This document shows, in pieces, positions 1 to 8,269 of a stretch of 22,192 nucleotides of DNA. How positions within the stretch are numbered: the stretch's first letter is position 1; every line of letters starts with the position of its first letter. Location: IMG/VR virus record IMGVR_UViG_3300024273_001362, positions 1-22,192 of that record; one strand, given 5' to 3'. The translations under genes and the position numbers were made by a program. Below the pieces are notes generated by a model. It was not told where the DNA came from, made no database searches, and saw nothing but the letters and a program-made list of their open reading frames with translations. The stretch is from a virus.

Positions 1-418
1 CGGTTGCGTTAACTCCTTCAGCAGCAGTTGCACGAGTTGTTTCCGTGGAAATAGCAGTTGCGTTAACTCCTTCAGCAGCAAGCGCACGAGTTGTTTCGTC
101 GGAAATAGCGATTGCGTTAGAGCCATCACCACTAATTCGAAAAAGTGTTTCAGTAGAAATAGCTGTTGCATTTACTCCTTCAGCAGCAGTTGCACGGCTT
201 TCTTCACTAGCAATAGCTGCTGCGTTTACAGCAAGTAAGGAATCTGATTCAGTCTTTGAGTAGCTATCGTCATCTTCGTTTAAAGCAGTAATAAGGCTGC
301 TGTACGAAATTTTCTTGGTTTCCTGACTCACAGTATCCACAATGGGAATGTAATCCACATTTGATGGATCTGTGAGCTCAACGAGCTCTGAAATCTTAGA
401 GTTTTTTGAATCAGCCAT
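1..418 (-). CDS. Tail fibre / tail spike protein, N-terminal part (partial)
   Basis: The minus strand is open from an ATG at 418 to the window edge, giving the first 139 residues; the C-terminus lies outside. Residues 1-46 look like the short virion-attachment head found at the start of many podovirus fibres (ISELVELTDPSNVDYIPIVD, then a KKISYSSL stretch). They are followed by 18-residue units of the type ETTRAxAAEGVNATAIS, likely a coiled or trimeric shaft. The gene starts 39 bases after the stop of the large internal virion protein, the place of gene 17 in T7. No Shine-Dalgarno site is seen; the leader is AT-rich. A receptor-binding role is inferred from position and repeat architecture, not from a recognised C-terminal domain. 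Confidence 0.75.
   Translation of the reverse strand, partial: MADSKNSKISELVELTDPSNVDYIPIVDTVSQETKKISYSSLITALNEDDDSYSKTESDSLLAVNAAAIASEESRATAAEGVNATAISTETLFRISGDGSNAIAISDETTRALAAEGVNATAISTETTRATAAEGVNAT
4..229 (-). repeat. 54-bp tandem coding repeat in the fibre gene
   Basis: At least four units with a 54-bp period begin near 4, 58, 112 and 166, with a degenerate one near 220. The first two are nearly identical; the one at 112 has diverged. Each encodes 18 residues, so the frame is kept. The array runs off the left edge, so the copy number is unknown. Such in-frame arrays can change copy number by recombination and alter shaft length. Confidence 0.8.
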
Positions 419-423
419 TATAT

Positions 424-455
424 AGTATAAATAGGGTTTTTAAGTAAAATGTCAA
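424..455 (-). promoter_or_regulatory. Possible promoter ahead of the fibre gene
   Basis: A perfect TTGACA (450-455) lies in the 39-base gap before the fibre start, and a TATACT box follows at 424-429. The spacer is 20 bases, longer than the usual 17, so this is weak. The gap is otherwise AT-rich. Confidence 0.25.
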
Positions 456-457
456 GG

Positions 458-3400
458 TTAGAGTCTGTTAATCTGGTCAATCTCGTTTTTAAGAAACTCT
501 TGTCCAGCTTCAAGGAATGCCATGCCCAGCATGGATTTAATTGGACCACCGATAACTGGTAGATTTCCACCTACAAACGGAGATACAGCTTTTGCTACTT
601 TCTCTCTGTCTGCGGTAACCACGCCTGTAGCTACCTTTAAAGGTGCTTTAGCGATAGGAGATATCGGCAAACCTCCGCCCAGCAGTTCAAATGGAAGCTC
701 ACCTATACCAACAAGACCCGATTGGCTAAGGATTCTCTGCATATCAAAGTTGCCCATATTCAGAGGATTAATTGGAGCTTTCCCTCTGACCAGATCTTTC
801 ATCACAGTTACCACCCAAGCTGCCGCCAAGGAAGTTCCAACAAAGGCTACTAAATGAGACATAGCGCGTATATGATTTAGCTGAGAACCCGTGTAACCAT
901 GAGCAAATCTACCGTACAGCGTACGGCTCAGTCCTAGGATAAAAGAAGTATACTGAAATCCAGTACGCATTGATTCGCCCCCAACAGTTCCAGCTTTAAA
1001 GTTTCCACGAGTAATTGCCTGAGCCCCAGCATCTGGCTCAAGGACAGCCTGTTTCATGTAGTGCAGGTAGTACTCGCGAAGCTTTGTAGATACGTTGCCG
1101 TCTTCAACTGTTTGAGGCATAACTCGGTTGATCCCATCGGGAGCATCTTTGTTGACGGACTTCAACAAAACGTCAATGTCGGCGTCCGTAAACCCGAAGT
1201 TTTTAAGGCTCTCTATCCGCAAGTCGCTAAACTTACCAGCAGCGGCTTCTCGTCCAAGACTACGACTTGTCCAGTCAGCAAACGCTTCCTGTCCAGCAGC
1301 AGTAGTTCTCAGCATACCATTTGCTTCAAACATAAATGACATAGCTAAGTCTAAGAACCCTTTTTCTCCAGACACATCACCAGTAATCTGGCGGAGACTA
1401 GCGTTGTTTACTACGTCATACGCCGCCCCTACGTCTCTAAAGTAAGCAGACATCCCAGTCTTGTCGCCTCTAAACTGACGAGACATAGCTTCCAAAAACT
1501 GCGGCATATACTCACTCATGGTTATCTCCGCACCTGTGTACTTCAACGTAGAGATACTCAACGGAATGTCCATAAGAGCCGAGAATCCAGAAAGAGGTAA
1601 GAATGCAAGATTGCCCACCTTACGTACACTCTTAAAAATAGAAGCAAATGAAGCGTCTACTGGGTTATCCAAATCATTTGTAAGCAAACGAGTAGTTCCG
1701 ATAACAGTGTCATATTTAAACTTCCCAACATTATCTCCTCGGACTAGCTGAGACTTGTCCAATGTATTTTGAATAGTCTGCAATGGGTTACCGCCCAGAG
1801 TCTCAATAGATGCAATCATCTCCGAACGATAACGAATCTGATCCATAAGAAGCTTACCCAGATTCTGCTCTCCACTGTACTTCGCAAGTATCTTAGCTTC
1901 GGCAGCTGGTTTTATTACGACCATACGAGACTGCTCAAATGACTTTGCAACATCAGACCCATCTGTTTGCTCTCGCAACTCAGTTATCTTATAGTACCAT
2001 TCCTTGAGATAAAGCTCTTTATCAAAAGGTACTTCTTTACCATCTGTGCGTATTAAACGACCGCCGTGCGCTTTAGCAGTAGCATCCCAATCTACACCAT
2101 TAATCATGTCAGTTCTCCAGCGATCAAAGCCTATCTTTTTGACAGTGTCATTTGACCAACGCTGACTCCACCCAGAGAAGTCTGACCGAACACGTACGTT
2201 AGATCCGTTTCGATTTAACTGAGTAAGCTGAGACTGGCGTACACCATTAATCGCTTCAACTAGTTCTTCAAACGCCTCAACACCCTTCCACTTAGTCGGA
2301 GTGTCCCCAGTACGAATCGCAACCATAATATCGCCAGCAAAATCGTTAATGTGGTTACGTAGGTCTTTACCATAAATTTTAATTGCATCTGTGTTTCCTC
2401 CAGTTTCTCTTCGTAGTACATCCATATACGGACCACTGCCAGCACCTATAAATAAGTCCCACAGCCCGTGTTTATCTAATACATCGTTAATTGGTTTTGC
2501 ATCGATAACAACTTGTGCCTTGCTCTTAGTATTAAAAGAAGAACGTGAATCAATGCCAGCACGTTGTTGACCATCAAGCTGAGTTTGTAGCCATTCAATT
2601 CTTTGCTTAGGAGTTGAGTACTGATTTGCACCATCAACTAACTGATTCTCAATCTTAGCATCTCTCACAGTTCTAAGTATTAGAGCAGACTTTGACTCTT
2701 CTAGTGATTCAATTATAGCTGCTTGTGCTTTAAGGGGATCACCATCGTTCTCTCCTAATAAAATGTAAGCACTGCGTTTTATATCGTCAGGTATGCCCTT
2801 AGTGTCAAAGGCATGTGTTCCTTTGTTTTTTGGGTTATACTGCTCGAAGAAATCATTTACTGATTTTAAATAGAAATCATAGCTCCCTAAAGTATCAACA
2901 ATGCTTTCAGCTACATCTGAATACTGCTCTAAACCATTCTCTTCTAGGACTGTCCTTACGTGTTTTTTACGAGCTAAATTGCCTTTGTCTTTAACAGGGT
3001 TATAGCCTTCTGGAGTACTCTGGATAATCCCAAGGACTTTCTCGTTACCAAACACTTGATTAGTCTGATCGACAAAAAACCCTTTTCGGTCGTTCGTTAA
3101 CAAAGAGTAGTCTGCTTGATCTCTTTCTAACCGAGTAACAGGCTCAGTAATAATATCAGCTTGCTTAGGTTCTGGTTTAGGGTCAATAGTGTCATCAGCA
3201 AATGTTTCTATTATCTTCTCCCTAGACTGCTTAAAATTTTCTTCTGGAGTAACTTTAGAAGGTAATCCCTGTGAATCTGGATCAAAAGGAGCAATAGGTA
3301 CATCTGTACCTTTAGCTAAAGAAAGCCAGTCGATCCCTAGTAACTCTGCAGCATATTCGTTAGCTGCAAGTTCTTTGTTAATAGCTTCTTCTTTTAACCA

Positions 3401-5056
3401 GTCAGCTCGCTTACCTCGTGTATGCTTAAGAGCCAAATGACCTTGTTCGTGCGCAAGGATAAACTTTTGATACCCTTCCCAAGATCCTACAGCTTCCTTA
3501 AACTTTTCAATGTCAATCTTAGCAAATACAATCTTCTTCTGTGGCGAAGATGCGCTATCGCTTTCTCCAGTTAAATGAGGAAGTCCAGCATCCCAATCTT
3601 CTTTAATCCGAGTAGGGTTTAATCGTATACGACCAGTATCTGGGTTTACACTAGCCAAAGTATCCATATCAAAGTCTTCAACAACTTCAAAGGCTGGTCC
3701 ATCATACTCCCTAAGAATGCGTTTAGCTGTTTGTTTATTTTCAGCGTTAAGTGCTGGATAGAAACTCATCTCTGGAGTAGCTGTGTATTCTAAATACTTG
3801 TTACGGATTATCTGCATCTGCTCGGAGGGCTGCCAACCCGACAACACCAAAGCCTCCCAATCTCTCTCTTCAAGTGTGTGTACAGAATTATCGTCCATAG
3901 CTTTATAAATCCGCTCTGTCTGGGATTTAATGTCACGAGCTAAGTCTTCTTGAGATGGACCACCTTCTGTAGCTTCTGAAAACACATTGTTTAATAAATG
4001 CTGAGCCAAAGCTTGTTTTGTCTCGTTTAAAGATATCTCACTAGCAAACTTGTCGGCAAGGTCTACTTGTTCTGGAGTAAGGTCAGTAACCTCAAGTTTA
4101 TCGTTAAGCAAGAAAGCAAACTCTTCGTTTTGTCTAGCAAGCTGTTTAGCTGGCTCATAGAAATCAACCAGCTTAATAGCTGCAGCTGAAGTATTACCTT
4201 CTTCAAAGAATGTCGAAACTGTTTCTAAATTGTTATTAAAATCTACTACTTCTTTTTGTTTCTTAAAAGCACTACGTAATGCAATAGGGGAGAAGGCTGC
4301 ACTTGCTCCAAGAGAAAACGCTCCGTTTATTAGCAAGTCTTTTCCAGTAACTTCATCACCTAGATAAGTGGAACTTGCGCCCCAAAGAGCTGTTTCAACA
4401 TTTGTAGCTATAACTGCCTCCTTAGCGTAGTCTTTTAAAACTAGACCAGATACTTTTAACTTAGATCCAGAAGCCATAGCAGATTCTAATTGAGATGCTT
4501 TTGTTGCTAAGCTTTTAACTTGTGCAGCTCTAGCTATTGCAGCTCCTTTAGTTACTGCATTTGTTGCTTGGCTTACACGACTAGCTACTGCAGCATAGGG
4601 TACAAAAGCAATTGGAAGGTCTCCTGCGAAACCCCCAGCAAAACCTGCTGCAAAATTAGCTGCGGTCTGAAGCTTACCACCGCCACCAACATTCTGCTGA
4701 TTTACTCTAGTCTGTACGTAACGCTCAAATCTGTACTTAGTTTGAGTAGGTGTTTCTGCAGGTTCTCTTTTAAAATCTTCACCAAATATAGAATACCCTT
4801 TTTGCTCAAACTGCTCATCAGTCAAGGGCTCTAGGTTGTTGTTTTTATCAAAGTAACCAGCTGAGACTTTTTTTATTACTTCAGGAAGTTGACCAAAAAC
4901 AAGAGAGTCGTCAAAGCCCTGACTAGCTGAAGACCCCATCTGCTCTGTAGCAGAGTATATTGTGTTATCAGGCAGTGCTGTACTTCTGTCAATAGTCTGG
5001 CTTAACCTGTAACGATCAAGCTGTTCCTGTCGTGAATCATTTAGTTCAGTAGTCAT
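458..5056 (-). CDS. Large internal virion (ejection) protein, T7 gp16-like, with metallopeptidase-like domain
   Basis: At 1532 aa this is the largest gene, and it is last of three internal-protein genes before the fibre, matching T7 gene 16 in place and size class (T7 gp16 is about 1318 aa). Such proteins leave the head and help form the DNA-translocation conduit across the cell envelope. Residues 131-158 are Ala/Gly-rich and hydrophobic, and 1401-1420 look like a membrane segment. Residues 536-540 read HEQGH, a zincin HExxH motif, followed at 562-573 by ELAANEYAAELL, which resembles the third-ligand helix of ImmA/IrrE-type peptidases. I see no lytic transglycosylase domain at the N-terminus, where T7 gp16 has one. 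The start at 5056 is 17 bases past the preceding stop, with no clear ribosome site. The family is assigned by context; the peptidase domain by motif. Confidence 0.8.
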   Translation of the reverse strand: MTTELNDSRQEQLDRYRLSQTIDRSTALPDNTIYSATEQMGSSASQGFDDSLVFGQLPEVIKKVSAGYFDKNNNLEPLTDEQFEQKGYSIFGEDFKREPAETPTQTKYRFERYVQTRVNQQNVGGGGKLQTAANFAAGFAGGFAGDLPIAFVPYAAVASRVSQATNAVTKGAAIARAAQVKSLATKASQLESAMASGSKLKVSGLVLKDYAKEAVIATNVETALWGASSTYLGDEVTGKDLLINGAFSLGASAAFSPIALRSAFKKQKEVVDFNNNLETVSTFFEEGNTSAAAIKLVDFYEPAKQLARQNEEFAFLLNDKLEVTDLTPEQVDLADKFASEISLNETKQALAQHLLNNVFSEATEGGPSQEDLARDIKSQTERIYKAMDDNSVHTLEERDWEALVLSGWQPSEQMQIIRNKYLEYTATPEMSFYPALNAENKQTAKRILREYDGPAFEVVEDFDMDTLASVNPDTGRIRLNPTRIKEDWDAGLPHLTGESDSASSPQKKIVFAKIDIEKFKEAVGSWEGYQKFILAHEQGHLALKHTRGKRADWLKEEAINKELAANEYAAELLGIDWLSLAKGTDVPIAPFDPDSQGLPSKVTPEENFKQSREKIIETFADDTIDPKPEPKQADIITEPVTRLERDQADYSLLTNDRKGFFVDQTNQVFGNEKVLGIIQSTPEGYNPVKDKGNLARKKHVRTVLEENGLEQYSDVAESIVDTLGSYDFYLKSVNDFFEQYNPKNKGTHAFDTKGIPDDIKRSAYILLGENDGDPLKAQAAIIESLEESKSALILRTVRDAKIENQLVDGANQYSTPKQRIEWLQTQLDGQQRAGIDSRSSFNTKSKAQVVIDAKPINDVLDKHGLWDLFIGAGSGPYMDVLRRETGGNTDAIKIYGKDLRNHINDFAGDIMVAIRTGDTPTKWKGVEAFEELVEAINGVRQSQLTQLNRNGSNVRVRSDFSGWSQRWSNDTVKKIGFDRWRTDMINGVDWDATAKAHGGRLIRTDGKEVPFDKELYLKEWYYKITELREQTDGSDVAKSFEQSRMVVIKPAAEAKILAKYSGEQNLGKLLMDQIRYRSEMIASIETLGGNPLQTIQNTLDKSQLVRGDNVGKFKYDTVIGTTRLLTNDLDNPVDASFASIFKSVRKVGNLAFLPLSGFSALMDIPLSISTLKYTGAEITMSEYMPQFLEAMSRQFRGDKTGMSAYFRDVGAAYDVVNNASLRQITGDVSGEKGFLDLAMSFMFEANGMLRTTAAGQEAFADWTSRSLGREAAAGKFSDLRIESLKNFGFTDADIDVLLKSVNKDAPDGINRVMPQTVEDGNVSTKLREYYLHYMKQAVLEPDAGAQAITRGNFKAGTVGGESMRTGFQYTSFILGLSRTLYGRFAHGYTGSQLNHIRAMSHLVAFVGTSLAAAWVVTVMKDLVRGKAPINPLNMGNFDMQRILSQSGLVGIGELPFELLGGGLPISPIAKAPLKVATGVVTADREKVAKAVSPFVGGNLPVIGGPIKSMLGMAFLEAGQEFLKNEIDQINRL

Positions 5057-5073
5057 GTATTAGCTGTAGCCTG

Positions 5074-7608
5074 TTACGGCATTAAAGGAATGTCTGGGTT
5101 ATCTCGTACTGCAAACTCGGATCTATACGCATCTCTTTGTTTTACTAAAACATCGGTTACGGGGATTGTAAACGTTTTAAATGAACCATCTGGTTGCTTT
5201 ATAACATTTGCGCTGTAGCCCTGTCCGTCGGCATCTAAGAATTGTGGAACAAAGTGCTCAACCCCGTTTATAATGTGTTTTCTAGAAACATTAATATACG
5301 GCTTACCTCCCTTATCTTTTGCGTTTAAAGTTCCTCTTTCAAATGCAGCTCTCTCCTTGCTTTTGTCCAACTCAATATCACTGTTGTACAAAGCAGTCGC
5401 TAACGCAGGGCTGTTTTCTGCTTGTGCAAAGATTCGTAATTGCGGAGTAAATGCAACTTTGTTTTTAAGCATGTGATCAACTATAACACTATTAATGCTA
5501 TTAACTAATACTTGATCTTCATCTTCTAAAACTGAAAATTGGTTAAAAGGTATAAAATCATCAGCAGCCTGTCGCACTCTGTTTTGGTGCGATCTAATTT
5601 CATTTTGAATCGGATTGTCTGCATCGTAAGTAGGCTTTGCAATTATAGAACCACTAGCTGTTCTAGTTAGATTTCCAAGGGCTCTGGCTATGTTTTTCTC
5701 ATACTGAGCTACAGTGTACTGGTACTCCTCTCCAGTTAAGTTTGGATTGTCTGCAAAAGCTTTAGCAATCATACCAGCTTTCATATCGCCATACTTGGCT
5801 GCAAGGACTTTATCGCCCTGCTGACTTGCTGACGCCTTGAGCAGCTCAAGTGGGGACGGTCCCGAGCCTTCACTTAGTTCGTAGTACTGTGTAAGGTTAG
5901 CGGGTACTAATACTGACTCACCATCTTCGTTTTTAACTTGCATTGAAATTCCGCTATTAGCAGATGACCCAATATCTTCAAACTCTAAGCTTTGCTCAAG
6001 AACACCTGCTTGCTGTAATCGCATAGAAATACCTATGTCTCGGTCTTCCCCTCTTCCACTACTTTCAAGGTCTTGAATTACTTTAAGGGAATCAGCACCA
6101 TTTAGTTGAAGACTCTCGTCTATATATGCAATCTTATTAGCGGATTCCATGCTACTAAAAGAAACGCCGTCTGGAAGTTTAGGCATGATTCTAAATGAAG
6201 GACCTCCTTTAAAAAGTGGGTTATTTGCCTTTTTTTGTTGTTCTACGTAGTTATCTAATAACAGCCAATCTTTGTTCTCCCAATTCTGTGCCATCGCGCC
6301 ACTTACTCTAGCTAAAACGGAATAGTCTCCGTCTCTTACAGCATTCGTTATTTGCTGAGCCAAAGACTTAACTTCTGCCTGATAAGCTTTCTGAACTTCA
6401 GCACTACTAAGCAATGCACGTTGGTCACCATAACCATCCGTAACAAAATCTTCTTTACTTAATTCTGGAACTATTCCAGTTTCAATGAATTTAAATGTAG
6501 CTTTATTAAGAATAGAATTTCCATCGCTTTGTGGTAGTTGCAAATATACTATACCCTGCGTTTTTAGTTCTGTATCCAATTGGGTGTTATTAGCATCTGT
6601 AGACAAACCACCAAACAACACGTTTATATTTTCCTGTCCAAGAGCTGCTGGAGTAATTACTCCACTTGCATTTTGTGCGGCAATGCTAGGTAATTTTGAT
6701 TGAATAACTTCTAGTTTTTCTACTGCAGTTGCATCTGAAGCTTTATTAGCCTCTTTACGCTCTTTACTCCCTGCTACGCCTATTGTAGTTCTAGCACTAG
6801 CCATTTTGCTATACATAGTCGCTACCTCTGCTTGTAGAGCGGGGCTTTCGGATTTAGCAAGCTCTTGTAAAGCTATCTCAAGCTCATCAAGCTGAGCAGC
6901 TTGTTCTACTGGAGGCAACCCTGCAATTCTTGAGAAAGTTATCGAACTAGTTTTATTCAGTGAAGTTGCAACCTCCTTATAATAAATTTCGGGGTCGTTT
7001 AGAGTTGTAGGTAAAGAACTAGGGTCTTGGTTGTTAGATATTTGAAACCCAATTTGAGCAACAAGTGCGTCTGTAGACGGATTACCATTGGCTGCAGCTT
7101 CAATCTGACTAGCCCCCGCTATTTCTTGTTGTATAACCTTCAGCTGCTTTCTGTTCTGAAATCCTATGTTTTTCTTAGACTCAAGCGAATCTCTAAGCGC
7201 AACGCTTGTTTTAACGTAATTGCTGTAATATTCAGAAGATACTTCACCTTGTGGATCGAAAGATTCAGAGGTAAACTCACCCTGATACTGCTGGAGTGCA
7301 GCTTCCGCTGCTGTACGATCTTCTTGAGTTGATTCTGAGTCACCCATTACAGTATCAAAATTAGCGAATGCAGTTTGCATTCCTGTATTAAATACGGAAG
7401 CATTAGTACCAGCTAATTTGGTATCAACAATACCCTGTTTTCTGTCTTGGTTTTGCTTAGCTTGAGCAAATTTATTAGCAGCAGAGCTTACTTGTTGAAT
7501 GCCTCTAGCTACGCCTTCTAGCCCAGATTGAAACCCTTGGTTAGGGTCGAATACTTCACGAGCTACTGGTCCCGTTGTTTGAGTGTTTGCTGATAAATTA
7601 ATAGCCAT
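5074..7608 (-). CDS. Internal virion protein, T7 gp15-like
   Basis: This 844-aa protein is the second of three consecutive internal-protein candidates (T7 gp15 is about 747 aa). It is rich in Gln, Ala and Ser, soluble, and probably largely helical, with an N-terminal coiled-coil-like stretch at about residues 25-60. No membrane segment, signal peptide or catalytic motif is evident. The start at 7608 lies four bases after the preceding stop in the context CACTATGG, without a Shine-Dalgarno site. In T7 the equivalent forms part of the periplasmic ejection tube with gp16. The assignment rests on gene order, size and composition, because these proteins diverge fast. Confidence 0.7.
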   Translation of the reverse strand: MAINLSANTQTTGPVAREVFDPNQGFQSGLEGVARGIQQVSSAANKFAQAKQNQDRKQGIVDTKLAGTNASVFNTGMQTAFANFDTVMGDSESTQEDRTAAEAALQQYQGEFTSESFDPQGEVSSEYYSNYVKTSVALRDSLESKKNIGFQNRKQLKVIQQEIAGASQIEAAANGNPSTDALVAQIGFQISNNQDPSSLPTTLNDPEIYYKEVATSLNKTSSITFSRIAGLPPVEQAAQLDELEIALQELAKSESPALQAEVATMYSKMASARTTIGVAGSKERKEANKASDATAVEKLEVIQSKLPSIAAQNASGVITPAALGQENINVLFGGLSTDANNTQLDTELKTQGIVYLQLPQSDGNSILNKATFKFIETGIVPELSKEDFVTDGYGDQRALLSSAEVQKAYQAEVKSLAQQITNAVRDGDYSVLARVSGAMAQNWENKDWLLLDNYVEQQKKANNPLFKGGPSFRIMPKLPDGVSFSSMESANKIAYIDESLQLNGADSLKVIQDLESSGRGEDRDIGISMRLQQAGVLEQSLEFEDIGSSANSGISMQVKNEDGESVLVPANLTQYYELSEGSGPSPLELLKASASQQGDKVLAAKYGDMKAGMIAKAFADNPNLTGEEYQYTVAQYEKNIARALGNLTRTASGSIIAKPTYDADNPIQNEIRSHQNRVRQAADDFIPFNQFSVLEDEDQVLVNSINSVIVDHMLKNKVAFTPQLRIFAQAENSPALATALYNSDIELDKSKERAAFERGTLNAKDKGGKPYINVSRKHIINGVEHFVPQFLDADGQGYSANVIKQPDGSFKTFTIPVTDVLVKQRDAYRSEFAVRDNPDIPLMP

Positions 7609-7612
7609 AGTG

Positions 7613-8263
7613 TTAAGATGCTGGTGTTACTGATGGTGTTGATGGTTTTCCGTAAGGAGCCATTGTTCCTGCTGCAGTAGCTCCAGCCCCAATAAGTGAT
7701 CCAATTCCAGACGCCCTAGCAGCCCCTGCTTGGTTTTTATAAGATGTTGCCATATTAGCTCCAGCTTGCAAGACATTAGCAGCTTCGTATCTACCTAATG
7801 ATAAGCTGCGAGAACCACTTGCCCTAGCAAGATCAGCTTGCTCTCCAAATTGATAACCTTTCTCAGAATAAGTAGAAGCAAGCTCACCTGCAGCTAAATT
7901 AAACGAAGCCTCTTTTGCGTTAAACACATCTTCAAAACTCCCTTGAGTAGAAAAAGCATTGTTAATAAAAGAAGCTTGAGCCTCCTGTACTTCATTCTCA
8001 AATACAAGTTCCTTTCTTCCAAACTCAGCTACTGTTGCATTTTTGTTGTAATCAGCAATGCCTGCTTGGTACTGAGCATCCTGCTCTTGTGCCTGACGTT
8101 GCTGATATGCAATAGTAGAGTTAACCTTAGCTTGTGCCTCTGCAGCGTCTGCTTGGTACTCTAAAGCTTTAGCTTGCCGCTGAGCACCCATGTAAGATAC
8201 AACACCAGATGCAGCAGTCAATGAAGCTGAGATGTATGCAATTGTTATAGCTTCTAAGCCCAT
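7613..8263 (-). CDS. Internal virion protein, T7 gp14-like
   Basis: The protein is 216 aa (T7 gp14 is 196). A hydrophobic segment at about residues 5-26 is followed by a long Ala/Gln-rich helical region (30-80) with coiled-coil character, and the C-terminus has a Gly/Ala-rich segment (about 184-203). This profile and its place directly after tail tubular protein B fit the ejection protein that inserts in the outer membrane. The start at 8263 is six bases after the previous stop, in the context AATACTATGG with no Shine-Dalgarno site. The gene after it begins four bases past its stop, so the three internal-protein genes are probably co-transcribed. Confidence 0.75.
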   Translation of the reverse strand: MGLEAITIAYISASLTAASGVVSYMGAQRQAKALEYQADAAEAQAKVNSTIAYQQRQAQEQDAQYQAGIADYNKNATVAEFGRKELVFENEVQEAQASFINNAFSTQGSFEDVFNAKEASFNLAAGELASTYSEKGYQFGEQADLARASGSRSLSLGRYEAANVLQAGANMATSYKNQAGAARASGIGSLIGAGATAAGTMAPYGKPSTPSVTPAS

Positions 8264-8269
8264 AGTATT

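Noticed and set aside
6040-6110. Lytic transglycosylase motif in the gp15-like protein (LESSGRGEDRD)
   Set aside because: Only the ES pair resembles the family; the downstream Gly/Gln-rich motifs are absent.
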